From Tannerellaceae bacterium (GTDB lineage: Bacteria > Bacteroidota > Bacteroidia > Bacteroidales > Tannerellaceae): DNA of 17,726 nucleotides. Position 1 is the stretch's first letter, and each line of letters begins with the position of its first letter. The DNA is taken from NCBI GenBank assembly GCA_031273385.1, contig JAISRY010000021.1, forward strand, positions 1 to 17,726, given 5' to 3'. Under the pieces are notes generated by a model. The model had not been told where the DNA came from. It saw only the letters and a program-made list of their open reading frames with translations, and ran no database searches. Below are positions 7,274 through 13,961 of this stretch, in pieces. Position numbers and translations under genes: made by a program.

Positions 7274-7468
7274 ATGAAAAAGAAAAATATTGAACTTGAT
7301 GTTGATTTTATCGGTGGTCAGGAACCATTGACGAAAGAAGAAGAAAAATTGATAAGCGATTTCTTTCAATCAAAAAAAGCGCAGACGTTGAAGAAAGAAG
7401 CCGATAAGAAGCGAATAGCTAAACCTAAGAAGAAAGAGTTAGCACAATTAAAAAGAGCAAAAGCCTGA
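7274..7468 (+). CDS. Small lysine-rich conserved-looking protein, probable partner of the GNAT-like gene
   Basis: A 64-residue protein. Residues 6-25 (IELDVDFIGGQEPLTKEEEK) look structured and conserved; residues 33-64 are almost entirely Lys/Ala/Glu/Gln/Arg and likely form a basic helix or disordered nucleic-acid-binding tail. No signal peptide. It starts 5 bp after the end of the GNAT-like frame, so the two are surely co-transcribed. I have an unverified memory of similar small proteins following such acetyltransferase-like genes in Bacteroidetes, which would fit a two-gene module; a toxin-antitoxin arrangement is conceivable but not shown. The gene itself looks intact even though its partner is interrupted. 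Confidence 0.65.
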   Translation: MKKKNIELDVDFIGGQEPLTKEEEKLISDFFQSKKAQTLKKEADKKRIAKPKKKELAQLKRAKA

Positions 7469-7639
7469 AATTGCGGAATATCGAATGTTCGATATGATGT
7501 CTTATCTTCACTGGAGCAAATAGGCATCAAAAGCCCAATGGCGGAAGCAATTTCTAACTTCCAGAAAGTAGAAAGATATGAAAAAAACGCACCATTCTCA
7601 ATTAAGTCATACGAAATAAATAACGTGAATTCGATATAA
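7469..7639 (+). pseudogene. Coding remnant in frame behind the small protein's stop
   Basis: Immediately after the TGA at 7466-7468 the same frame stays open for 56 codons to a TAA (7637-7639). It reads like protein: NVRYDVLSSLEQIGIKSPMA, then EAISNFQKVERYEKNAPFSI, then KSYEINNVNSI. There is no good internal start except ATG at 7538. It overlaps the right copy of the 24-bp repeat, which supplies KNAPFSIK. It is probably the C-terminal remnant of a different gene truncated when this cluster was assembled. I do not recognise the family. Confidence 0.4.
7582..7605 (+). repeat. 24-bp direct repeat, right copy
   Basis: Identical to 6668-6691. It is followed 47 bp later by the 22-bp tandem array. 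A short ATG frame (MKKTHHSQLSHTK) starts at the repeat but is probably not a gene. Confidence 0.8.
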
Positions 7640-7652
7640 GAACAATAGAAAA

Positions 7653-7763
7653 CGTACACAATTGTGTAGTCGGACGTACATAGTTGTGTAGTCGGACACA
7701 GACAATTGTGTAGCTCTACCTACACAGTTAGGTAGCCCGGGCTAGACAATAGTGTAAAACCGG
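7653..7763. repeat. Tandem array of five degenerate 22-bp units with dyad cores
   Basis: Units start at 7653, 7675, 7697, 7719 and 7741 (the last is 23 bp). Units 1 and 2 match at 20 of 22 positions; the others are more diverged. The core of unit 1, TACACAATTGTGTA at 7655-7668, is a perfect 14-bp palindrome. The later units keep recognisable versions (TACATAGTTGTGTA, CAGACAATTGTGTA, TACACAGTTAGGTA, TAGACAATAGTGTA). A second perfect palindrome, TAGCCCGGGCTA at 7733-7744, spans the unit 4/5 junction. Spacing close to two helical turns would place bound proteins on one DNA face. It lies 89 bp upstream of the -7 box of the DUF3575 gene. An operator or iteron array is one reading; a decaying minisatellite is the other. 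Confidence 0.7.
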
Positions 7764-7839
7764 ACAAAAAATTAACCTCCCACAACCATGACCGGACGAA
7801 ATAGACAAAAAGAGGATTGGAATAGATAATGCATTATGA

Positions 7840-7859
7840 GGGAAATAGCCCTATTTTTG
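7840..7859 (+). promoter_or_regulatory. Promoter of the DUF3575 gene: GGAAATAGCC decamer plus -7 box
   Basis: TATTTTTG at 7852-7859 matches TAnnTTTG exactly and is preceded, with one base between, by GGGAAATAGCC (7840-7850). The same decamer with the same one-base gap precedes the PPDK -7 box. The predicted transcript start falls beside a small hairpin CATTG-CTTAA-CAATG (7861-7875). Confidence 0.6.
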
Positions 7860-7917
7860 GCATTGCTTAACAATGGTAGGATTTATTATTCTGAAATTTA
7901 ACAATGACAAACAATTG

Positions 7918-8472
7918 ATGAAACGAATTACCTTTATAGTCATCGTCTGTATAGCGTGCGTGCCGTTTATTTCCGCACAAAGAATCGGCATTAAGACAAA
8001 CCTGCTGTATGATTTGACCAGCACGATCAACCTGGGGGTAGAGGCTGGATGGGGAGAGAAATGGTCGTTAGACCTGCCGGTAAACTACAACCCCTGGAGC
8101 TTCCCCGGCGACAGGCAAATCAAACATTGGTTGATCCAACCGGAAGTGCGTTACTGGCTATGCGAGAAGTTTAACGGGCATTTCTTCGGGCTTCATACCC
8201 ATGTGGCCGGTTTTAACGTGTCGGGGATAAAGTGGATGGGATTTAAGGATTCACGCAACGAGGGGTATGCTTATGGCGCCGGTATCTCCTACGGATATCA
8301 GTGGACGTTGGCCGAACGCTGGAGCATTGAAGCCGTAATCGGGCTTGGATATGCCTATTTTGACTATGGAAAATACCCGTGCGGCTCATGCCGGCCAAAG
8401 ATAGATGATGTGGAAAAACATTACTTCGGCCCGACGAAAGCAGGTGTCAGCTTGATTTATATCATTAAATAA
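7918..8472 (+). CDS. DUF3575-family outer-membrane beta-barrel protein
   Basis: A 184-residue protein starting at 7918, where a signal peptide begins (MKRITFIVIVCIACVPFISA, cleavage before QRIG). The in-frame ATG at 7873 would put 15 unrelated residues in front and is rejected. The mature protein has the pattern of the Bacteroidales DUF3575 family: IGIKTNLLYDLTSTINLGVE directly after the signal, alternating amphipathic strands such as WSLDLPVNYNPW, a RQIKHWLIQPEVRYWLCEKF stretch, FFGLHTHVAG, AYGAGISYGYQW, and a C-terminal strand AGVSLIYIIK. It is probably a small outer-membrane barrel. Family members sometimes accompany fimbrillin loci, but none are nearby. CGSC near residue 158 could form a disulfide. 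Its function is unknown. Confidence 0.8.
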   Translation: MKRITFIVIVCIACVPFISAQRIGIKTNLLYDLTSTINLGVEAGWGEKWSLDLPVNYNPWSFPGDRQIKHWLIQPEVRYWLCEKFNGHFFGLHTHVAGFNVSGIKWMGFKDSRNEGYAYGAGISYGYQWTLAERWSIEAVIGLGYAYFDYGKYPCGSCRPKIDDVEKHYFGPTKAGVSLIYIIK

Positions 8473-8505
8473 TAAAAACTTTATGTGCAATCTACTACAT
8501 TTTTA

Positions 8506-8524
8506 GGAAATAGCCGTATATTTG
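8506..8524 (+). promoter_or_regulatory. Promoter of the PPDK gene: GGAAATAGCC decamer plus -7 box
   Basis: TATATTTG at 8517-8524 matches TAnnTTTG exactly; GGAAATAGCC at 8506-8515 precedes it by one base, the same arrangement as in front of the DUF3575 gene. The expected start of transcription is within a few bases of 8530. Confidence 0.65.
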
Positions 8525-8528
8525 TGGG

Positions 8529-8552
8529 CTTTGCTATGTCGAGATAGCAAAG
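8529..8552 (+). promoter_or_regulatory. Stem-loop at the 5' end of the PPDK leader
   Basis: CTTTGCTAT (8529-8537) and ATAGCAAAG (8544-8552) form a perfect 9-bp stem with loop GTCGAG, just after the -7 box and 26 bp before the ATG. It would sit at the extreme 5' end of the mRNA. There is no T-run after it, so it is not a terminator; mRNA stabilisation or a protein/RNA binding site are possible roles. Confidence 0.6.
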
Positions 8553-8578
8553 AACACTATTTAATATCTAATAATGTA

Positions 8579-11299
8579 ATGGAAAAGAAAAGAGTTTACA
8601 CCTTCGGAAACGGAAAGGCCGAAGGTAAAGCGGACATGAAAAATCTGCTGGGTGGAAAAGGCGCTAACCTTGCCGAGATGAATCTGATTGGAGTCCCCGT
8701 TCCTCCGGGTTTCACGATCACGACCGAAGTGTGTACCGAATACTTTGAGTTGGGTAAAGAGAATGTGATTACCATTCTAAGCGAAGAAGTAAAGAAAGCG
8801 ATTAGCAATATTGAACAACTGATGAATTCGCGGTTCGGGAATGTGGAGAATCCCCTGCTGGTTTCCGTCCGTTCAGGCGCCCGCGCTTCGATGCCGGGGA
8901 TGATGGACACGATCCTCAACCTGGGGTTGAACGACGAAGTGGTGGAGGGGTTGGCTAAAAAAACGGGGAACGCCCGCTTTGCCTGGGATTCGTACCGCCG
9001 CTTTGTACAGATGTTCGGCGACGTGGTGCTGGATATGAAGCCGAGGAACAAGGAAGATATCGACCCGTTCGAGGAGATCATCGAAGAGGTCAAGGAGGCC
9101 AAAGGGGTGAAGCTGGATAACGAACTGGAAGTGGACGACCTCAAAGAGCTGGTGAAACGTTTCAAAGAGGCCGTTAAGGAGCGGACGGGGAGGGACTTCC
9201 CGACTTCCGCCTACGATCAGTTGTGGGGTGCGATATGCGCCGTGTTCGATTCGTGGATGAACGACAGGGCGATCCTGTACCGGAAAATGGAGGGTATTCC
9301 CGCCGAATGGGGAACGGCCGTTACCGTACAGGCGATGGTCTTCGGGAATATGGGGAATACCTCTGCGACGGGCGTATGCTTTTCGCGCGATGCCGGGAAC
9401 GGCGACGACCTGTTCAACGGCGAATACCTGATTAATGCGCAGGGTGAGGATGTGGTAGCCGGTATCCGTACACCGCAGCAGATCACAAAAGCCGGTTCGC
9501 AGGTATGGGCGGAAATGGCGAATATCCCCGAAGAGGTACGCAGAAGCAAATACCCCTCTATGGAAGAGGCTATGCCGGAGATATTCAAGGAACTTGACGC
9601 GATACAGACGAAGCTGGAGAACCATTACCGCGACATGCAGGATATGGAGTTCACCGTGCAGGAGGGAAAACTTTGGTTTTTGCAGACCCGTAACGGGAAA
9701 CGCACCGGCGCGGCCATGGTCAAAATCGCGATGGATCTGTTGCGGCAGGGGATGATCGACGAAAAGACGGCTTTGCTGCGTATCGAACCCAATAAGCTGG
9801 ACGAGCTGCTCCATCCGGTGTTCGACAAAAATGCATTGAAGAACGCGAATGTGATCGTCAAAGGGTTACCGGCTTCCCCGGGTGCGGCGACGGGGCAGAT
9901 CGTCTTCTTTGCCGACGATGCCGCCGAGTGGTATAAGGGGGGTAAAAAGATTGTGCTGGTTCGTATCGAAACGTCTCCCGAAGACCTGGCCGGTATGGCG
10001 GTGGCCGAGGGTATCCTTACCGCCCGCGGAGGGATGACGTCGCACGCCGCCGTCGTTGCCCGAGGCATGGGCAAATGCTGCGTGTCGGGCGCCGGTGGCC
10101 TGACCATCGATTATAAGAAGAAAACGATCGAGATAAACGGCCAGGCCTATAAGGAGGGCGATTTTATTTCGATCAACGGGACGACCGGCGAGGTATACGA
10201 CGGGAAGATAGATACGCAGGAGGCCGAAGTCACCGGCGATTTCAACGACTTGATGAGGCTGACGGAGAAATATGCCCGGATGTCGGTACGCACCAATGCC
10301 GATACGCCGCACGACGCCGCTGTCGCCCGTAAATTCGGCGCGGTGGGCATAGGGCTTTGCCGCACGGAACACATGTTTTTCGAGGGGGAGAAGATCATCG
10401 CCATGCGTGAAATGATCCTGGCCGACACGACGGAAGACCGCAAGAAAGCGCTGGAAAAACTGCTCCCCTACCAGAAAGAGGATTTTAAGGGTATTTTCAG
10501 GGCTATGCATGATTGTCCGGTGACTGTCCGTTTGCTCGATCCGCCGTTGCACGAGTTTGTGCCGCACGACGAAAAGGGGCAGAAAGAGCTGTCCGAAGCC
10601 ATGGGCTTACCGATCGAAACGATTCACCAACGGGTGGCTGCCCTGTGCGAGTCAAACCCGATGCTCGGCCACCGCGGATGCCGCCTGGGGAATACCTATC
10701 CGGAAATTACGGAGATGCAAACCAGGGCGATCCTGGGCGCCGCCCTTGAATTGAAGAAAGAGGGGGTGACGGCGATTCCTGAGATTATGGTTCCGCTGAC
10801 CGGTATCCTCTATGAGTTCCTGGAGCAGGAAAAGATTATCCGCAGCACGGCAAAAGCCCTGTTTGCCGAAATGGGCGACGAAATCGAGTTCAAGATAGGG
10901 ACAATGATAGAGATTCCACGCGCCGCATTGACAGCCGACCGTATCGCTTCGAGGGCGGAGTTTTTCTCTTTCGGCACAAACGACCTGACGCAGATGACGT
11001 TCGGCTATTCGCGCGACGATATCGCCTCTTTCCTGCCTGTTTACCTTGAGAAGAAGATACTGAAGTTCGACCCGTTCCAGGTATTAGACCAACGAGGCGT
11101 AGGGCAATTGGTCAGGATGGCCACCGAAAAAGGGCGTGAAGTCCGTCCCGACCTGAAATGCGGCATTTGCGGCGAACATGGCGGCGAGCCCTCTTCGGTC
11201 AAATTCTGCCACAGCGTAGGGTTGAACTATGTCTCTTGTTCCCCGTTCCGCGTGCCTATCGCGCGTGTGACGGCAGCCCAGGCTGCCATAGAAGAATAA
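8579..11299 (+). CDS. ppdK: Pyruvate, phosphate dikinase
   Basis: A 906-residue cytoplasmic enzyme interconverting PEP + AMP + PPi and pyruvate + ATP + Pi; in fermenting anaerobes it often runs towards pyruvate and ATP. The start at 8579 gives MEKKRVYTFG, the usual PPDK N-terminus; the frame is open from 8522 but the extra 19 residues overlap the leader hairpin and are rejected. Seen in order: ATP-grasp nucleotide-binding part (LLGGKGANLAEM at 23-34, VPPGFTITTE at 41-50, SVRSGARASMPGMMD at 96-110), swivelling phosphohistidine domain with GGMTSHAAVVARG carrying His489, then the PEP/pyruvate TIM barrel with IGTMIEIPRAAL, FFSFGTNDLTQ and CGICGEHGGEPSS. Cys864 in the last motif is the catalytic acid. 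All key residues are present. The antiporter gene follows 11 bp later. Confidence 0.97.
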   Translation: MEKKRVYTFGNGKAEGKADMKNLLGGKGANLAEMNLIGVPVPPGFTITTEVCTEYFELGKENVITILSEEVKKAISNIEQLMNSRFGNVENPLLVSVRSGARASMPGMMDTILNLGLNDEVVEGLAKKTGNARFAWDSYRRFVQMFGDVVLDMKPRNKEDIDPFEEIIEEVKEAKGVKLDNELEVDDLKELVKRFKEAVKERTGRDFPTSAYDQLWGAICAVFDSWMNDRAILYRKMEGIPAEWGTAVTVQAMVFGNMGNTSATGVCFSRDAGNGDDLFNGEYLINAQGEDVVAGIRTPQQITKAGSQVWAEMANIPEEVRRSKYPSMEEAMPEIFKELDAIQTKLENHYRDMQDMEFTVQEGKLWFLQTRNGKRTGAAMVKIAMDLLRQGMIDEKTALLRIEPNKLDELLHPVFDKNALKNANVIVKGLPASPGAATGQIVFFADDAAEWYKGGKKIVLVRIETSPEDLAGMAVAEGILTARGGMTSHAAVVARGMGKCCVSGAGGLTIDYKKKTIEINGQAYKEGDFISINGTTGEVYDGKIDTQEAEVTGDFNDLMRLTEKYARMSVRTNADTPHDAAVARKFGAVGIGLCRTEHMFFEGEKIIAMREMILADTTEDRKKALEKLLPYQKEDFKGIFRAMHDCPVTVRLLDPPLHEFVPHDEKGQKELSEAMGLPIETIHQRVAALCESNPMLGHRGCRLGNTYPEITEMQTRAILGAALELKKEGVTAIPEIMVPLTGILYEFLEQEKIIRSTAKALFAEMGDEIEFKIGTMIEIPRAALTADRIASRAEFFSFGTNDLTQMTFGYSRDDIASFLPVYLEKKILKFDPFQVLDQRGVGQLVRMATEKGREVRPDLKCGICGEHGGEPSSVKFCHSVGLNYVSCSPFRVPIARVTAAQAAIEE

Positions 11300-11310
11300 G
11301 CGGCGCAAAG

Positions 11311-13587
11311 ATGGCTCATTTAGACCATTCCATCGCCGATCTGGCCATTATCCTTATTACGGCAGGCATCGCCACGATTCTTTTCAAGTGGCTGAAACAG
11401 CCTGTCGTATTGGGATATATCGTCGCCGGATTTATTGCCGGCCCCTATATCACGTGGCTTCCTACCGTAACGGAAATGGAGAACGTGAAGATATGGGCGG
11501 AGATCGGCGTCATCTTCCTTTTATTCGCCTTAGGCCTTGAGTTTAGTTTCAAGAAGCTGATCGACGTAGGAGGTACGGCGACGCTCGCTACCCTGATCAA
11601 TATGGGATCGATGATCGTGATCGGTTATGTGGTCGGGCGGTTGCTGGACTGGTCGCCTATGAACAGTATCTTTCTCGGGGGGATGCTCTCCATGTCTTCG
11701 ACGACGATTATTATAAAGGCGTTCAACGATATGGAGCTTCAGAAGCAGAAGTTTGCGGGCATTGTTTTCGGGATGTTGATCGTGGAAGACCTGGCGGCCA
11801 TCCTGATGATGGTGTTGCTGTCGACTGTTGCCGTCAGCCATAAATTTGAGGGAGGGGCATTGTTGAACAGCCTGTTCCGGCTGATCTTTTTTGTGACGGT
11901 CTGGTTTATCGTCGGGATATACCTGATCCCTACATTCCTGAAAAAGGCAAAGAAATACCTCAACGACGAAACCTTGCTGATCGCCTCGATAGGCCTCTGC
12001 CTGGGCATGGTACTGTTTGCGTCGAAGGTGGGTTTTTCTGCCGCGTTGGGGGCGTTTATCATGGGGTCGATATTGGCGGAAACGGTCAAGGCCAAACAGA
12101 TCGAACACCTGATAGGGCCTATCAAGAATCTATTTGGGGCGATCTTTTTCGTTTCGGTGGGTATGATGATTGATCCGGCGGTCATTATGGGGAACGCCGG
12201 GTTGATCCTTATCCTGACGGCCGTCGTACTCGCGGGGCGTATCGTCTTTGCCACGCTGGGGGTGCTGGCTTCGGGCGAGGGGTTGAAGGTGGCTGTCCAG
12301 TCGGGATTCAGCCTGGCGCAGATCGGCGAGTTTTCGTTTATCATCGCTACGCTCGGTATGAGCCTGGGGGTGATCAGCGGCAACCTGTACCCGATCATCG
12401 TCGCCGTATCGATCATTACGACCTTTACGACGCCCTATTGCATACGCATCGCCACGCCGGTTTACCATGCCATAGAGAAACGCCTGCCCCTCCGGTCGAG
12501 GGAAAAGATCATCGAGGGCTATGCGCGGTCTAACCTCAAGACGGTCAACAAACAAAACGATTGGAACCGCCTGCTGAAAAGTATTCTGCAGCTCGTCGCC
12601 ATGTACGCGACGATTTCGCTGGCGACCATCTTTGCCTGCGAACAGTTTATTACCCCTTTTATTACGGCAAACATTCCCGGCGTATGGGGGCATATCGTCT
12701 CCGCCACGATTGCGCTTCTGTTGATCGCTCCTTTCCTGCGTGCGATAATGATGAAGAGGAACCGCTCTACCGAGTTCCGTAACCTCTGGGACGACAGCCA
12801 TTTCAATCGCGGCGCACTGATCTCGCTGATCGCTTTACGGGTAAGTATCAGCGGCGTCCTGATCCTGATGGTGCTGATCCCGTTGTTTCCGAGTTATACG
12901 TTGTTGATGGTGGTCGTTTCCATGGTGGTGACGGCGCTTATTATCTATTCCCAAGGGTTCAAGAAACAGTCCAGGCGTATGGAAGCCCGTTTCCTCGAAA
13001 ACCTGAAACAGAAACAGCTTCACGACGAACGGTCGGCGGGTATCCATCCGAAAGTAGCCCATGTCCTGCTGTCGAAAGATATCCATATCGAAGAGATCGA
13101 AGTTTACCCCCTCTCCCCAAAAGCCGGAAAGACCTTGCGCGAATTGAATTTCCGGGGACAAATGGGCGTCAGTATCGTCACCATCATCCGCGGAAACCGG
13201 AAGATCAATATTCCCGACGCCAACGAACGCCTCTATCCATACGACAGGATCATCGTAGCCGGGTCGGACGAAAACCTGCAAAAAATGGCCGGTCTCATCG
13301 AGGACAGCCATCAGGCGGTTGAAGACGAAGACGACCCGCAGCACCATGTCAACCTCTCGCAATTCATCATAGAAAGCGGCTCGCCCATGATCGGCAAATC
13401 CCTGCGTGAACTCGATATGCAGAAAAAGACGGAGTGTATGATTGTCGGGATCGAACGGGGCGGCGAATCCTATATCAACGTGTCATCCTCCCTTGTGCTG
13501 ATGGAGGGCGACACCCTGCTGCTGGCCGGAGAGAAAGACAGGCTGGCGGCTTTTGAGAAGAACCTGAGCCTTACCGTTGAAGTGTAA
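11311..13587 (+). CDS. CPA2-family monovalent cation/proton antiporter with two C-terminal TrkA_C domains
   Basis: A 758-residue inner-membrane protein of the KefB/NhaS-like CPA2 group, exchanging K+ or Na+ for H+. The start at 11311 (MAHLDHSIADLAIIL) lies 11 bp after the PPDK stop; the open frame back to 11158 overlaps PPDK and is rejected. About 12-13 hydrophobic segments fill residues 8-400, with KQPVVLGYIVAGFIAGPY near 30-47, VEDLAA at 158-163 (the acidic transport-site motif of CPA2) and ALGAFIMGSILAE near 248. A further hydrophobic block covers about 430-550. The cytoplasmic tail has two RCK_C/TrkA_C-like domains, roughly 590-670 (VYPLSPKAGKTLREL) and 685-757 (IGKSLREL...GDTLLLAGE). No Rossmann TrkA_N domain separates membrane part and tail, so gating is likely by ligands of TrkA_C rather than by NAD(H). 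It is likely co-transcribed with ppdK. Confidence 0.88.
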   Translation: MAHLDHSIADLAIILITAGIATILFKWLKQPVVLGYIVAGFIAGPYITWLPTVTEMENVKIWAEIGVIFLLFALGLEFSFKKLIDVGGTATLATLINMGSMIVIGYVVGRLLDWSPMNSIFLGGMLSMSSTTIIIKAFNDMELQKQKFAGIVFGMLIVEDLAAILMMVLLSTVAVSHKFEGGALLNSLFRLIFFVTVWFIVGIYLIPTFLKKAKKYLNDETLLIASIGLCLGMVLFASKVGFSAALGAFIMGSILAETVKAKQIEHLIGPIKNLFGAIFFVSVGMMIDPAVIMGNAGLILILTAVVLAGRIVFATLGVLASGEGLKVAVQSGFSLAQIGEFSFIIATLGMSLGVISGNLYPIIVAVSIITTFTTPYCIRIATPVYHAIEKRLPLRSREKIIEGYARSNLKTVNKQNDWNRLLKSILQLVAMYATISLATIFACEQFITPFITANIPGVWGHIVSATIALLLIAPFLRAIMMKRNRSTEFRNLWDDSHFNRGALISLIALRVSISGVLILMVLIPLFPSYTLLMVVVSMVVTALIIYSQGFKKQSRRMEARFLENLKQKQLHDERSAGIHPKVAHVLLSKDIHIEEIEVYPLSPKAGKTLRELNFRGQMGVSIVTIIRGNRKINIPDANERLYPYDRIIVAGSDENLQKMAGLIEDSHQAVEDEDDPQHHVNLSQFIIESGSPMIGKSLRELDMQKKTECMIVGIERGGESYINVSSSLVLMEGDTLLLAGEKDRLAAFEKNLSLTVEV

Positions 13588-13596
13588 CGCCGTTAC
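13584..13596. other. Small palindrome joining the two convergent stop codons
   Basis: GTAACGCCGTTAC has 5-bp arms around GCC and contains the antiporter TAA on the plus strand and the crcB TAA on the minus strand, five bases apart. There is no T-run, so neither transcript has a recognisable intrinsic terminator here and both probably run into the opposite gene. Confidence 0.4.
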
Positions 13597-13961
13597 CAGG
13601 CCTTTGTCCCTACCCATACCGCCAACAGCCCTGCCAACACGCTGGCCGCCGTATACCAGACAGCTATCCAGGCATGTCCCGACTGGAAGAGCTGGATGTT
13701 TTCCGCCGAAAAGGTGGAGAATGTCGTATAGCCGCCACAGAACCCGGTCAGGAACAGCAACCTCAAATCGGGGCCGTCTACCGGTTGGCGCGTCAGAAAG
13801 GCGGATAACAGGCCGATCAGCAGGCAGCCCGATATGTTGACAAGAAAGGTACCCAAAGGGAAAAGGGTGTGGACATATTTCGTTACCACGGTAGAGGCCA
13901 GGTACCGCAGGATACTCCCCACTCCCCCACCCAATCCGACCAGGATCAAGGCCTTTATCAT
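13593..13961 (-). CDS. crcB: Fluoride ion channel CrcB/FluC
   Basis: A 122-residue inner-membrane protein that lets fluoride leave the cell; it works as an antiparallel dual-topology dimer. Four hydrophobic helices are visible. Motifs: GLGGGVGSILRY at 9-20, GTFLVNISGCLLIG at 37-50 with the conserved pore Asn42, and GFCGGYTTFSTFSAE at 73-87 with the phenylalanine-box residues Phe81 and Phe84. The length is normal for a single-gene (homodimeric) form. The ATG at 13961 overlaps the rfbB stop as ATGA, pointing to translational coupling; the 22 extra in-frame residues upstream are out-of-frame rfbB sequence and are rejected. No fluoride riboswitch is possible directly upstream because that is coding DNA. 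Confidence 0.94.
   Translation of the reverse strand: MIKALILVGLGGGVGSILRYLASTVVTKYVHTLFPLGTFLVNISGCLLIGLLSAFLTRQPVDGPDLRLLFLTGFCGGYTTFSTFSAENIQLFQSGHAWIAVWYTAASVLAGLLAVWVGTKAW

Noticed and set aside
7653..7763. The 22-bp array as a CRISPR array
   Set aside because: The units are contiguous with no unique spacers, the period is too short, and no cas genes are nearby.
8522..8578. Upstream start for PPDK at 8522
   Set aside because: The extra 19 residues cover the -7 box edge and the leader hairpin; MEKKRVYTFG at 8579 is the normal family start.
11158..11310. Upstream start for the antiporter inside ppdK
   Set aside because: The added 51 residues are Arg/Cys-rich out-of-frame PPDK sequence; the hydrophobic antiporter N-terminus begins at 11311.
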